NCBI RefSeq assembly: GCF_030063415.1
Contig: NZ_JASITA010000017.1
Location: 101,177 to 165,176, forward strand
DNA: 64,000 nt
Source of the DNA: Streptomyces sp. H27-C3
GTDB taxonomy: Bacteria > Actinomycetota > Actinomycetes > Streptomycetales > Streptomycetaceae
Direction: 5' to 3'
The notes under the pieces were generated by a model. It did no database searches. It saw only the letters and a program-made list of their open reading frames with translations, and was not told where the DNA came from. The position numbers and the translations under genes were made by a program. This document shows, piece by piece, positions 42,575-52,201 of this stretch (position 1 is its first letter; each line of letters opens with the position of its first letter).

Positions 42575-42585
42575 ACCTGGATTTT
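42566..42585. promoter_or_regulatory. Inverted repeat over the fusion gene start
   Basis: AAAATCCA-TACC-TGGATTTT, perfect 8-bp arms spanning the ATG and the ribosome site region. It is AT-rich in a GC-rich surround. A candidate operator or translation-blocking hairpin. Confidence 0.7.
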
Positions 42586-42712
42586 AAGCTGCCCCGCACC
42601 CGCCCTAAGCTGCCGCCAGGGGGACTCTCCGACCTCCTCAGGGAGTACAGAGCCCCGCCCGCATACGGCGGCCGTGGTAGTCACACCCCCGGCCGGCAGG
42701 AGGAAGCGCCTC

Positions 42713-43165
42713 ATGGGAAACGGTACGGACCCCCGCCCGGAGAGCTCCCGGGCCACCCGGATCCGGCGCGCGACGACGGTGGCCGAGCTGACCGCCGCCG
42801 AGCACCTCTACGACGGCCCGACCCGCCCCGAGTGGGCCGAGCGCTTCCTGGCCGCGCCCGGCCACCTGATGCTCATCGCGTACGTCGACGGGGCGCCGGC
42901 CGGCATGGTCTCGGGCATCGAGATGCACCACCCGGACAAGGGCACCGAGATGTGCCTGTACGAGCTGTCGGTCGACGAGGAGTACCGCCGCCGGGGCCTC
43001 GGCCGGGCCCTGACCCAGGCCCTGGCTTCGTACGCGCGCGAGCTCGGCTGCTACGACATGTGGGTCGGGGTGGAGTTGGACAACGACGCGGCGCTGGCGA
43101 CGTACCGCTCGGCGCAGGCGAAGGACGACGGCGAGTTCGCGATGCTGACCTGGACGTTCGGGTGA
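42713..43165 (+). CDS. GNAT acetyltransferase (AAC(3)-I-like)
   Basis: A 150-residue GNAT-fold enzyme with the acetyl-CoA loop RRRGLGRALTQAL and a segment (ELSVDEEYRRRGLGRAL) like aminoglycoside 3-N-acetyltransferase I. The substrate cannot be told. ATG 42713 with AGGAGG upstream. It is divergent from the ABC fusion gene. Confidence 0.88.
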   Translation: MGNGTDPRPESSRATRIRRATTVAELTAAEHLYDGPTRPEWAERFLAAPGHLMLIAYVDGAPAGMVSGIEMHHPDKGTEMCLYELSVDEEYRRRGLGRALTQALASYARELGCYDMWVGVELDNDAALATYRSAQAKDDGEFAMLTWTFG

Positions 43166-43356
43166 GTTCCCGGGCGTCGGGCCGCTGCCCGCCCGGCGAT
43201 CCCGGCCTCGCCACCCGCTACGGGCCGGTGCTCGCCACGGCCGGTGCTCGCGGGCCCAAAAAGGAGGGTGCGGTGCGGTGTCGGCTGTGCCAGGGTGACG
43301 AGCCGGTGGCTCCTCGTCCCCTTCGAGGGCCGGGCAGCGCACCCTAGGAGCGTCCA

Positions 43357-43974
43357 GTGATCCCACCTCGGCTGGTCCCGTTGCTGGAACAGTTCGACTT
43401 CGCCTGCGAGCGCCTCGTCGGCCGCCTGTCGGGGCCTGTCATGGACAGTGGCGACGGGACGGACACCAAGGTCGGCCCCATGACCGATGAGGAATACCTC
43501 TGGGAGCCGGTGCCCGCCTGCTGGTCGGTCCGGCGGCGCGCGGACGGTCCTGGTGAGCGCGCGACGCTCCTGGCCGGCGCCGGCGAGTGGGGGCGCGACG
43601 CGGCGCCGCATCCGCACCCGTGGCCGCCGCCCTTCACCAGCATCGCCTGGCGCCTGAGCCACATCAGCGAAATGGTGTCGCTCCGCGCCGACCACACGGC
43701 CGGTGACCACGCGAGGACCCGCGACGACTCCCTCGTCTGCGGGGACGCCGCGGGGGCGGTCGCGGCCTTCGAAGAGGCCGCCTCGGCCTGGCGGCAGGCC
43801 CTGCTGAGCGCCGACGACACCGCGCTCGACACTGTGGGGTACTGCACCTACCCCCACGGCAGCGACGCCGAAGAGCCCTTCGTCGACATCGTGTGGTGGG
43901 TCAACCAGGAGCTGCTGCACCACGGAGCCGAGATCGCCCTGCTCCGCGACCTGTACCGGTCACGGGAGCGCTGA
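43357..43974 (+). CDS. DinB superfamily protein
   Basis: A 205-residue four-helix protein of the DinB/YfiT type (LEQFDFACERLVGRLSG, SIAWRLSHISEMVSLRADH, VWWVNQELLHHGAEIALLRDLY). The helices carry His residues that could bind a metal and may act as thiol transferases. GTG 43357 with TAGGAG upstream. Confidence 0.82.
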   Translation: MIPPRLVPLLEQFDFACERLVGRLSGPVMDSGDGTDTKVGPMTDEEYLWEPVPACWSVRRRADGPGERATLLAGAGEWGRDAAPHPHPWPPPFTSIAWRLSHISEMVSLRADHTAGDHARTRDDSLVCGDAAGAVAAFEEAASAWRQALLSADDTALDTVGYCTYPHGSDAEEPFVDIVWWVNQELLHHGAEIALLRDLYRSRER

Positions 43975-44220
43975 AGGCGCATGTACGTATCGCCCGTCCC
44001 TCACGCGATCTTGAAGCGGCTGAACGATTCTGAGTTTCGGGCCTCGGCCTGGACATCCTGTATCAGCATGCGGCGGACGGCACATGCGGGGGCCCGTGGA
44101 TCATCCACCGGCGACTGGGACTTCGTCGGCGGCGGCAAGGGCTGCACGGGCGGCCAGGAAGAGCTTGTTCAAGGACTACGGCATCGAGGCGGAGTAGGTC
44201 AGCCTGTGCCCAGACGCCCC
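43975..44220. other. Intergenic stretch after the DinB gene
   Basis: No intact gene. On the plus strand, near 44070-44200, a frame ends AARAARKSLFKDYGIEAE before a stop; it looks like the decayed end of a former gene but is too short to assign. Confidence 0.35.
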
Positions 44221-44814
44221 TCACCCCACCGTGAGGTGCCCCAGCAGCTCGTCCCCCGCCGGGTACGCCGTTTCCCTCGGCAGCAGGGCGGTCGCGGCGT
44301 CCAGGTCTCCGGAGCGGACCAAGGCGTGGATCTCGTGGGCCAGGGGCGTGACGTCGGTGATGGACAGCGTCCACTCGTCCGCGTAACGGCCCGCCGCCTC
44401 GCCCGCCAGGCCGAGCTGGAGCGAGCGATGCGGCAGCGCGTTCAGGTGCAGATCGCGCTCCGGGTCCCACTGGACGCGGGCAGGTGCCTGCCTCAGCTCC
44501 CGTTTCCAGGCGGCCTCGTCGGTGTGCAGCCCGTGCACGTAGTGGGACACGCACGCGTTGCGCAGCGCCCACTCGAAACCGTCGCGGCTGATCTCGACAG
44601 CCAGGACCGTCTCCTGGTTCTCCTTCTCCGCCCAGCCGCAGCGGTACATCATCCACAGGAACGACGGCTTGATCCACGTCATGCGGTCCCGCTTCCAGGC
44701 CGCCGGGAAGCGGCCGTCGCGGGCGGCCGGGAGGCCGAGTCCGGGGGCGTACGCCTGATAGACGGTGACCGTGGTCTCCGTGTGGAGGGCCCGTACGCGG
44801 TGCGTCCCCGTCAT
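44221..44814 (-). CDS. DUF4291 family protein
   Basis: A 197-residue protein matching DUF4291 (VYQAYAPGLG, MTWIKPSFLWMMYRCGW, VLAVEISRDGFEWAL, VQWDPERDL). A CxxxGW-like pattern and Trp/His content suggest an enzyme or RNA-binding fold, but no member has a firm function. The ATG overlaps the stop of the upstream GNAT gene by one base. Confidence 0.88.
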   Translation of the reverse strand: MTGTHRVRALHTETTVTVYQAYAPGLGLPAARDGRFPAAWKRDRMTWIKPSFLWMMYRCGWAEKENQETVLAVEISRDGFEWALRNACVSHYVHGLHTDEAAWKRELRQAPARVQWDPERDLHLNALPHRSLQLGLAGEAAGRYADEWTLSITDVTPLAHEIHALVRSGDLDAATALLPRETAYPAGDELLGHLTVG

Positions 44815-45302
44815 CAGAGGGCCAGATGCATCATGTGCACGCCGACGTAGCCCTTCGTGGGGTGGTTGAACCCCTCGGGCAGCGTGCCGATCACCTTGAA
44901 GCCGATCGACTCGTACAGCTTCACGGCGTACACGTTGGTCTCGACCACCGCGTTGAACTGCATCGCCAGGTACCCCTCCGCCCGCGCCCACGCCACGCTG
45001 TACTCGACGAGCGCCCGGCCCACGCCGCGGCCCGAGTGCTTCGGGTCCGCCAGGTAGGTGGCGCTCGCGATGTGTGAGCCGTTGCCCTGGTGGTTGCGGT
45101 TCATCTTGGCGGTGCCCAGGACCGTGCCGTCGTCGTCGACGGCGACAACCGTTCGGTTCGGGGCGGCCAGGTACCACCAGCCACGGCCGTCGTCCTCGCC
45201 GAGTTCCAGCGGGTACGTGAGGGTCTCCCCGGCGGCGACGATCTCGTGGAAGAACGGCCAGACGGCGGGCCAGTCCTCGGGGGTGGCTTCTCTGATCAGC
45301 AT
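44814..45302 (-). CDS. GNAT acetyltransferase
   Basis: A 162-residue GNAT protein with the acetyl-CoA loop HSGRGVGRALVEYSVAWARAEG and the end box YAVKLYESIGFKVIGTLPEGF. Start ATG 45302 (MLIREATPEDW); longer readings lack support. Operon with the DUF4291 gene. Confidence 0.88.
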   Translation of the reverse strand: MLIREATPEDWPAVWPFFHEIVAAGETLTYPLELGEDDGRGWWYLAAPNRTVVAVDDDGTVLGTAKMNRNHQGNGSHIASATYLADPKHSGRGVGRALVEYSVAWARAEGYLAMQFNAVVETNVYAVKLYESIGFKVIGTLPEGFNHPTKGYVGVHMMHLAL

Positions 45303-45464
45303 GCGGACAGCATGCCCGCCACCTCCGCGCGGCCGCCAACCGTTATCCCGTGCCCTCGCACGCCGCAGTGACAGAAGAAGATGATCGCCCGCGAATCGGC
45401 GGCGGACGAAACCGGAAGTGTCATGCACACGCCCACGCGGTACGGAGAAAACCCGCATCAGCCG

Positions 45465-45510
45465 AAAAAACCCCCGGCCCGTACGGAGGGGGGTCCGTAC
45501 GGGCCGGGGG
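45465..45510 (-). terminator. Strong terminator of the iol operon
   Basis: Perfect 17-bp stem (arms 45471-45487 and 45494-45510, 6-nt loop) followed on the minus strand by six T. It ends the iolA transcript. Confidence 0.92.
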
Positions 45511-45530
45511 CCGAGGGTATCGGCAGTGGA

Positions 45531-47030
45531 TCAGTGGTTGCGCGGGAATCCCAGGTCGACGCCGGAGGGGGCGTCCGCCGGGTCCGGCCAGCGGGTCGTG
45601 ACGACCTTGCCGCGGGTGTAGAAGTGCACGCCGTCGTTGCCGTAGATGTGGTGGTCGCCGAAGAGCGAGTCCTTCCAGCCACCGAAGGAGTGGTATCCGA
45701 CGGGGACCGGGATCGGCACGTTCACGCCGACCATGCCGGCCTCGACCTCCAGCTGGAAGCGGCGGGCCGCGCCGCCGTCGCGGGTGAAGATCGCGGTGCC
45801 GTTGCCGTACGGCGAGGCGTTGATGAGGGCGAGGCCGTCCTCGTAGGTGTCGGCGCGCAGGACGCACAGCACCGGGCCGAAAATCTCGTCGCGGTACGCG
45901 TCGGAGTCCGTCGGGACGTGGTCCAGGAGGGACAGCCCGATCCAGTGGCCGTCCTCGAAGCCGTCGACGGTGTGGCCCGTGCCGTCCAGGACGACCGTGG
46001 AGCCTTGCGCCGCCGCGCCCGTGACGTACGAGGCGACCTTGTCGCGGTGGGCCGCGGTGATCAGTGGGCCCATCTCGGACGCCGGGTCGTTGCCGGGGCC
46101 GATCTTGATCTTCTCGGCGCGGGAGCGGATCTTCTCGACCAGCTCGTCGCCGATCGCGCCGACCGCCACCACCGCGGAGATCGCCATGCAGCGCTCGCCC
46201 GCCGAGCCGTAGGCGGCGGACACCGCCGCGTCGGCGGCGGCGTCGAGGTCGGCGTCCGGGAGAACCAGCATGTGGTTCTTGGCGCCGCCGAGCGCCTGGA
46301 CGCGCTTGCCGTTGGCGGAGGCCGTCGCGTGGATGTGGCGGGCGATCGGGGTCGAGCCGACGAAGGAGACCGCGGCCACGTCCGGGTGGGCCAGCAGCGC
46401 GTCGACCGCGACCTTGTCGCCGTGCAGCACGTTCAGTACGCCGTCGGGCAGACCGGCCTCGGACGCCAGCTCGGCGAGCAGCACCGCGGCGGACGGGTCC
46501 TTCTCGCTGGGCTTGAGTACGAAGGTGTTGCCGCAGGCGATGGCCAGCGGGAACATCCACATCGGCACCATGGCCGGGAAGTTGAAGGGCGTGATACCCG
46601 CGACGACGCCGATCGACTGGCGGATCGAGGAGACGTCGACCCGGTTGGAGACCTGGGTGGACAGCTCGCCCTTGAGCTGGGTGGTGATGCCGCAGGCCAG
46701 CTCCACGATCTCCAGGCCGCGGGCGACCTCGCCGAGCGCGTCGGAGTGCACCTTGCCGTGCTCGGCGGTGATCAGCGCGGCGATGTCGTCGCGGTGAGCG
46801 TCGAGCAGCGCGCGGTACCGGAAGAGGATGGCGGTACGGGCGGACAGGGACGCGGTGCCCCAGGTCGCGTACGCGGCCTTGGCGGACGCGACGGCCGCGT
46901 CCACCTCTTCGACGGAGGCGAGCGCCACCTGGGTGGTCACGGCGCCGGTGGCCGGGTCGGTGACCGGGCCCCAGTTGCCCGACGCGCCCTCGACGGCCTT
47001 GCCGCCGATGAAGTGGTTGATCGTCTTCAT
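45531..47030 (-). CDS. iolA: Methylmalonate-semialdehyde dehydrogenase (CoA-acylating)
   Basis: A 499-residue aldehyde dehydrogenase. The catalytic Cys lies in GSAGERCMAIS. The usual general base Glu is replaced by Asn (ALGGAKNHMLVLPDAD), a mark of the CoA-acylating methylmalonate-semialdehyde type. It turns malonate semialdehyde from inositol breakdown into acetyl-CoA (or propionyl-CoA from valine). ATG 47030. It is the last gene of the iol operon. Confidence 0.95.
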   Translation of the reverse strand: MKTINHFIGGKAVEGASGNWGPVTDPATGAVTTQVALASVEEVDAAVASAKAAYATWGTASLSARTAILFRYRALLDAHRDDIAALITAEHGKVHSDALGEVARGLEIVELACGITTQLKGELSTQVSNRVDVSSIRQSIGVVAGITPFNFPAMVPMWMFPLAIACGNTFVLKPSEKDPSAAVLLAELASEAGLPDGVLNVLHGDKVAVDALLAHPDVAAVSFVGSTPIARHIHATASANGKRVQALGGAKNHMLVLPDADLDAAADAAVSAAYGSAGERCMAISAVVAVGAIGDELVEKIRSRAEKIKIGPGNDPASEMGPLITAAHRDKVASYVTGAAAQGSTVVLDGTGHTVDGFEDGHWIGLSLLDHVPTDSDAYRDEIFGPVLCVLRADTYEDGLALINASPYGNGTAIFTRDGGAARRFQLEVEAGMVGVNVPIPVPVGYHSFGGWKDSLFGDHHIYGNDGVHFYTRGKVVTTRWPDPADAPSGVDLGFPRNH

Positions 47031-47061
47031 CCCAGAACTCCTTGTATTGCAGGCGGGTCGG

Positions 47062-48978
47062 TCAGAGATGGCGGCGTCGCGCGGTGGCTTGACGGTCGTA
47101 CTCCTCCCGGGCCTTGATCGTCGACGGTCGGGTCGCGGTCTCGGCCACAGGAACATCCCACCACGCCTGGGCCGGCGGCGGGCCCGACACTGTGTCTGCC
47201 GTTTCGGTCTCGACGTAGACACATGTGGGCCGCTCCGACGAACGCGCCTCCGCGAGGGCTTCCCGCAGGTCACGCACGGTCTTGGCACGAATGACATGCA
47301 GGCCGAGAGAGGCGGCGTTGGCGGCCAGGTCCACTGGGAGCGGCCCGCCGGTGTACGAACCGTCCGGGGCACGGAAGCGGTAGGCCGTGCCGAAGCGCTC
47401 GGCGCCGACCGACTCGGAGAGGCCGCCGATGGAGGCGTAGCCGTGGTTCTGCAGGATCACGAGCTTGACGGGGAGGCTCTCCTGGACGGCGGTGACGATT
47501 TCGGTGGGGTTCATCAGGTACGTACCGTCGCCCACCAGGGCCCAGACGGGCCGGTGCGGGGCGGCGAGCTGTACGCCGATCGCGGCCGGGATCTCGTAGC
47601 CCATGCAGGAGTAGCCGTATTCGACGTGGTACTGGTCGCGGGACCTGGTCCGCCACAGTTTGTGCAGGTCACCGGGGAGCGATCCGGCCGCGTTGATGAC
47701 GATGTCGTCATGCGTGACCAGGCTGTCGAGTACGCCGAGGACCTGGACCTGGGTGGGGCGGGCATCCTCGTCGGGCACGGCGTAGGCGGCGGTGACCCGC
47801 TCCTCCCAGCGCGCCTTGGCCTCGGTGTACCCGGTCGCGTGGGCGTCGGGGACACGGTGGCCCTTGAGCGCCTGCTTGAGGACCTGGAGCCCGATGCGGG
47901 CGTCCCCGACCAGGGGCATGGCGGCCATCTTGTGGGCGTCGAAGCCGGTGATGTTGAGGTTGAGGAAGCGGACGTCCGGGTCCTCGAAAAGGGTCGAGGA
48001 GGCGGTGGTGAAGTCGGAGTAGCGGGTGCCGACGCCGATCACCAGGTCGGCGGTGCGGGCGAGTTCATCGGCGGTGGCGGTTCCGGTGTGGCCGATGCCG
48101 CCGACATCGCAGGGGTGGTCGTACGGGAGCGAGCCCTTGCCCGCCTGGGTGGAGGCGACAGGGACGCCGGTGGCCTCGGCGAAGCTCGCCAGGGCGGACT
48201 CGGCGCCGCTGTGGTGGACACCGCCGCCCGCGATCAGCAGGGGTCGGCGGGCTTCCCTGAAAGCCCGTACCGCGTCGAGGAGTTCATGCTGGTCGGGCTC
48301 CTGGGCGCGGACCCGCCAGACGCGCTCCGCGAAGAACTCCTCCGGCCAGTCGTACGCCTCGGCCTGCACGTCCTGCGGCAGCGCGAGCGTGACCGCGCCG
48401 GTCTGCGCGGGGTCGGCCAGGACGCGCATCGCGCCGAGCGCGGCGGGGATCAGCGCCTCGGGGCGGCCGACGCGGTCGAAGAACCGGGACACCGGGCGCA
48501 GGCAGTCGTTGACCGAGATGTCACCGGCGTACGGGACTTCGAGCTGCTGGAGTACGGGGTCGGCGGGGCGGGTCGCGAAGGTGTCGCCGGGCAGCAGCAG
48601 CACCGGGATGTGACTGATGGTCGCGAGGGCGGCGCCGGTGACGAGGTTGGTGGCGCCGGGGCCGATGGATGTGGTCACGGCGTGCGCGGAGAGCCGGCCG
48701 CTCTGGCGGGCGTATCCGACGGCGGCATGCACCATGGCCTGCTCGTTGCGGCCCTGGTAGTACGGCATGTCGGCGGAGCCGGGCTCCAGGAGGGCCTGGC
48801 CGATGCCCGCCACATTGCCGTGGCCGAAGATGCCCCAGGTGCCGGCGATCAAGCGGTTGCGAACACCGTCGCGCTCGGTGTACTGACGGGCCAGGAAGGC
48901 GACCAGGGCCTGGGCGGTGGTCAGTCGGCGGGTGCGGCCCTTCGCGGGTCCGCCGGTGTCGGCTCGGGGGGTGGTCAT
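47062..48978 (-). CDS. iolD: 3D-(3,5/4)-trihydroxycyclohexane-1,2-dione hydrolase
   Basis: A 638-residue thiamin diphosphate enzyme. N-terminal domain GTWGIFGHGNVAGIGQALLE with the conserved ThDP Glu, and the C-terminal ThDP-binding motif GDGTYLMNPTEIVTAVQ...ILQNHGY. It opens the ring in inositol catabolism. Its start overlaps the iolB stop by ATGA. Confidence 0.96.
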   Translation of the reverse strand: MTTPRADTGGPAKGRTRRLTTAQALVAFLARQYTERDGVRNRLIAGTWGIFGHGNVAGIGQALLEPGSADMPYYQGRNEQAMVHAAVGYARQSGRLSAHAVTTSIGPGATNLVTGAALATISHIPVLLLPGDTFATRPADPVLQQLEVPYAGDISVNDCLRPVSRFFDRVGRPEALIPAALGAMRVLADPAQTGAVTLALPQDVQAEAYDWPEEFFAERVWRVRAQEPDQHELLDAVRAFREARRPLLIAGGGVHHSGAESALASFAEATGVPVASTQAGKGSLPYDHPCDVGGIGHTGTATADELARTADLVIGVGTRYSDFTTASSTLFEDPDVRFLNLNITGFDAHKMAAMPLVGDARIGLQVLKQALKGHRVPDAHATGYTEAKARWEERVTAAYAVPDEDARPTQVQVLGVLDSLVTHDDIVINAAGSLPGDLHKLWRTRSRDQYHVEYGYSCMGYEIPAAIGVQLAAPHRPVWALVGDGTYLMNPTEIVTAVQESLPVKLVILQNHGYASIGGLSESVGAERFGTAYRFRAPDGSYTGGPLPVDLAANAASLGLHVIRAKTVRDLREALAEARSSERPTCVYVETETADTVSGPPPAQAWWDVPVAETATRPSTIKAREEYDRQATARRRHL

Positions 48979-49937
48979 CGTGGGTCCTCCGGTCCGTACA
49001 GCGGCAGGCGCGGATCAACGGGCTGTGCGGGCCAGGTGTCGCGGATCCACCCGTGGTCGGGGTGGTCGCGGATCAGCCACTGCCGCTCGTCCCCCGGGCC
49101 CGCCATGACGTTGAGGTAGTACAGGGTGTGGCCGGGCGAGGCGATGGACGGGCCGTGCCAGCCGTCGGGGATCAGGACGGCGTCGCCGGAGCGGACCTCG
49201 GCGAGTACGTCCGTACCGCCGGGTCGGGACGGGGAGACGCGGTGGTAGCCGAGGCCTTCCCCGCCGCCCCCGTAGCTTTCCGCCACCTCCCTGCCCTCGA
49301 TCTCGAAGTAGTAGATCTCTTCGAGCTCGGCCTCCTCGCCGGGGCGGTGCTCGTCGTGCTTGTGCGGGGGGTACGAGGACCAGTTGCCGCCGGGGGTGAG
49401 GACTTCGACGGCGATGAGCCGGTCGCAGTCGAAGGTGTCGGCGGCGGCGAAGTTGTTGACCTGGCGCGAGCAGTTGCCGGTGCCGCGGAGCTCGACGGGT
49501 ACCTCCGGCGCGGGGCCGTAGCGGGCGGGGAGCTGTCGCTCGCACCTCGCTCCTGCCAGGGCGAAGCGGCCTCCCGCACCGGAGGCGATCTGGGCGTGGG
49601 CGTCGCGCGGCACGTACGCGAAGTCGGTGACTCCGCTGAACACGCTGTCTCTGCCCCGCAGTTCGATGATCTCTCCGTCGACGAGGACCGTACAGCCGCC
49701 GGTCAGCGGCAGCACGATCCACTCGCTGTCCCCGGCGGCGAGCAGCTGGGAGCCACCGGCCGCCAGTTCCAGCACGCGCAGGCTGGAACGGCTCCAGCCG
49801 GCCCTCTTGGGGTCGATGTCCAGGGCGTACGGCCCGCGGGCCGCGGTCCCGGCCCGTACATGCGTGTCGTTCACGTCGTTCACGTCGTTCACGTCGTCGT
49901 CACCGGCGTTGCCCCTGGTTCTGTCGTCCGTCGTCAT
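48975..49937 (-). CDS. iolB: 5-deoxy-glucuronate isomerase
   Basis: A 320-residue cupin-type isomerase (SSYPPHKHDEHRPGEEAELEEIYYFEIEG, GDAVLIPDGWHGPSIASPGHTLYYLNVMAG). The His and Glu residues of these two boxes bind the metal. It makes 5-dehydro-2-deoxygluconate for IolC. ATG 49937. The first 30 residues are an Asp/Asn-rich repeat (DVNDVNDVND). Confidence 0.95.
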   Translation of the reverse strand: MTTDDRTRGNAGDDDVNDVNDVNDTHVRAGTAARGPYALDIDPKRAGWSRSSLRVLELAAGGSQLLAAGDSEWIVLPLTGGCTVLVDGEIIELRGRDSVFSGVTDFAYVPRDAHAQIASGAGGRFALAGARCERQLPARYGPAPEVPVELRGTGNCSRQVNNFAAADTFDCDRLIAVEVLTPGGNWSSYPPHKHDEHRPGEEAELEEIYYFEIEGREVAESYGGGGEGLGYHRVSPSRPGGTDVLAEVRSGDAVLIPDGWHGPSIASPGHTLYYLNVMAGPGDERQWLIRDHPDHGWIRDTWPAQPVDPRLPLYGPEDPR

Positions 49938-49967
49938 GAGGTGTCCCTACCCGTCCCTCACCGTCTC

Positions 49968-50852
49968 CTACAGCAGCCCCACGGCGGTGTCGACCGCCCC
50001 CGTCACGTCTCCGTCGGCCGGATAGAGCAACGAGCGGCCGACGACCAGCCCCTGCACGGTCGGCAGCCGCAGCGCCTTGCGCCACTTCTCGTACGCGCCG
50101 TCCTGGTCGCCGCCGACCTCGCCGCCCAGCAGCACCGCGGGCAACGTCGAGGTCTCCATGACCCGGGCCATGTCGTCGGGGTCCGCGGTGACGGGGACCT
50201 TCAGCCAGGTGTACGCCGATGAGCCGCCGAGCCCGGACGCGATGGCGATGGAGCGGGTGACGGCCTCGGGGCTCAGGTCGGTGAGCAGCTTGCCCGCCAC
50301 ACGGCGGGAGATGAACGGCTCGACGAAGACCGGAAGCCGCCGCTCCGCCATCCCGTCGACGGTACGGGCGGCGGAGTGGAGGGTGTTGAGCGATCCGGCG
50401 TCCTCGTAGTCGATGCGCAGGAGCAGCTTGCCCGCGTCGAAGCCGTGCCGCTCCAGGTCCTCGGCGCGGTGGCCCGTGAAGCGGTCGTCGAGCTCGAAGG
50501 CGGCGCCCGCGAGCCCGCCGCGGTTCATGGAGCCGACGACGACCTTGTCATCGAGGGCGCCGAGGAGGAGCAGGTCGTCGAGGATGTCCGCGGTGGCGAG
50601 TACGCCGTCGACGCCGGGGCGGGAGAGGGCCAGGCAGAGCCGCTCCAGCAGGTCGGCGCGGTTGGCCATGGCGAACTCGCGGTCGCCGACCCCGAGGGCG
50701 CCGCGGGCCGGGTGGTCCGCGGCGATGATCATGAGCCGCCCGCTGGCGCCGACCAGGGGCCGTCGCCGACGCCGCGCGGCGGCCTCGGCGACGGCTTCGG
50801 GGTGAAGGGTGCGCACCCGTACGAGCTCGGAGATGCGGATCCCGGCGCTCAC
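49968..50852 (-). CDS. Class I-like aldolase of the iol operon (IolJ-like role)
   Basis: A 294-residue (beta/alpha)8 barrel protein (MIIAADHPARGALGVG, VVVGSMNRGGLAG, LLLRIDYEDAGSLNTL, LLGGEVGGDQDGAYEKW) of the aldolase type found next to iolC in Actinobacteria. It probably cleaves 5-dehydro-2-deoxygluconate-6-phosphate. GTG 50852 overlaps the iolC stop by GTGA. Exact specificity is inferred. Confidence 0.82.
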   Translation of the reverse strand: MSAGIRISELVRVRTLHPEAVAEAAARRRRRPLVGASGRLMIIAADHPARGALGVGDREFAMANRADLLERLCLALSRPGVDGVLATADILDDLLLLGALDDKVVVGSMNRGGLAGAAFELDDRFTGHRAEDLERHGFDAGKLLLRIDYEDAGSLNTLHSAARTVDGMAERRLPVFVEPFISRRVAGKLLTDLSPEAVTRSIAIASGLGGSSAYTWLKVPVTADPDDMARVMETSTLPAVLLGGEVGGDQDGAYEKWRKALRLPTVQGLVVGRSLLYPADGDVTGAVDTAVGLL

Positions 50853-52147
50853 GGCGCGACTCCGGGGGCGGGGGGCGGCGGTTGGGGCTCCCGCCCCCGG
50901 AGTCGCGCGGGGTGCGGCGGCCGTACGGGCGCGTGCGGCTCGGTGGCGGCCTGTGGCGGCCGTACGGGCGCCCACGCCTCCCCGGCTCCCTGCTCTCCCT
51001 CGACTCCCTCGGCCGCTTCCGCTCCCTGCGCCTCCACGGGCGGTGCCTGCGCCGGGACTTCGCCGCCCGCGAGCACCTCGGCGACCTCTCCGGGATACGG
51101 CATCGCGGACGAGCAGGCGAGGCGGGAGGCCACGATGGCGCCCGCCGCGTTGGCGTACCGCATGGTGCGCTCCAGGTCCCAGCCGGCCAACAGCCCGTGG
51201 CACAGTGCCCCGCCGAACGCGTCGCCCGCTCCGAGCCCGTTGAGCACCTGCACGGGGACGGGCGGCACCTCGGCCGTCGTGCCGTCCCGGTGGACGGCCA
51301 GGACTCCCTTGGGCCCCTGCTTGACGACGGCGAGCTCGACCCCGGCGGCGAGCAGGGCGCGGGCGGCGGCGTGCGGCTCCCGCTCCCCCGTGGCGACCTC
51401 GCACTCGTCGAGGTTGCCGACGGCGACCGTGGCGTGCCGCAGGGCCTCGGCATAGTAGGGGCGGGCCGCGTCCGGGTCCGCCCAGAACATCGGCCGCCAG
51501 TCGAGATCGAAGACGGTGATTCCGGCGGGGGCGCCGTCGCGGGACTCATCACCGCCGGACCTGCCGGCGTCCTGGGCATCCGCGCCGGCCCCCGCGGATC
51601 GCAGGCCCGCGTCCCCGCCCCGCGCGGCCAGCGCCGCCAGCGTCGCCCCGCGGCTCGGCTCGGCGCTCAGGCCCGTGCCCGTCATCCAGAAGATCCGCGC
51701 CGTACGGATCGCGTCGAGGTCCAGTTCGTCGGTGTGGATCTCCAGGTCCGGGGCCTTGGGCTGCCGGTAGAAGTAGAGCGGGAAGTTGTCGGGCGGGAAG
51801 ATCTCGCAGAAGGTCACCGGGGTCGGCAGGTCAGCGACGCCCGTCACCCACCGGTCGTCGACCCCGAGCCGCCCCAGCTCCTGGTGGAGGTAGTCGCCGA
51901 ACGGGTCCTGTCCGGTGCGGGTGATCACCGCCGTTCGCCGGCCCAGCCTGGCCGCGGCGACCGCGACATTGGACGCGGAGCCCCCCAGGAACTTGCCGAA
52001 GGTGTCGACCTGCGCCAGCGCGACCCCGGCCCGCAGCGGATAGAGGTCCACTCCGATCCGGCCCATCGTGATCAGGTCGTACCCATGCGGGCCGTGCGCA
52101 TGCGGGCCGCACGAATGTGAGTCGTACGAAGATGAATTGGGCGACAT
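50849..52147 (-). CDS. iolC: 5-dehydro-2-deoxygluconokinase (PfkB family)
   Basis: A 432-residue sugar kinase. PfkB signatures GGSASNVAVAAARLG and LNGLGAGDAFGGALCHGLL, the latter with the catalytic Asp. A disordered 35-residue insert (GGDAGLRSAGAGADAQD region, near 185-215) and a 75-residue Ala/Pro/Glu tail are added to the normal enzyme. It opens the iol operon. The N-terminus is His-rich (SHSCGPHAHGPHG). Confidence 0.94.
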   Translation of the reverse strand: MSPNSSSYDSHSCGPHAHGPHGYDLITMGRIGVDLYPLRAGVALAQVDTFGKFLGGSASNVAVAAARLGRRTAVITRTGQDPFGDYLHQELGRLGVDDRWVTGVADLPTPVTFCEIFPPDNFPLYFYRQPKAPDLEIHTDELDLDAIRTARIFWMTGTGLSAEPSRGATLAALAARGGDAGLRSAGAGADAQDAGRSGGDESRDGAPAGITVFDLDWRPMFWADPDAARPYYAEALRHATVAVGNLDECEVATGEREPHAAARALLAAGVELAVVKQGPKGVLAVHRDGTTAEVPPVPVQVLNGLGAGDAFGGALCHGLLAGWDLERTMRYANAAGAIVASRLACSSAMPYPGEVAEVLAGGEVPAQAPPVEAQGAEAAEGVEGEQGAGEAWAPVRPPQAATEPHAPVRPPHPARLRGREPQPPPPAPGVAP

Positions 52148-52201
52148 GCGCGTCCCTCCGGTTCTGCGGCGGAACCAGGTCTAGTCGGCCCGGCCGCGCC
52201 C

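Noticed and set aside
39599..43165. 1188-codon plus-strand frame opposite the ABC genes
   Set aside because: Shadow frame; only its last 150 codons are the real GNAT gene.
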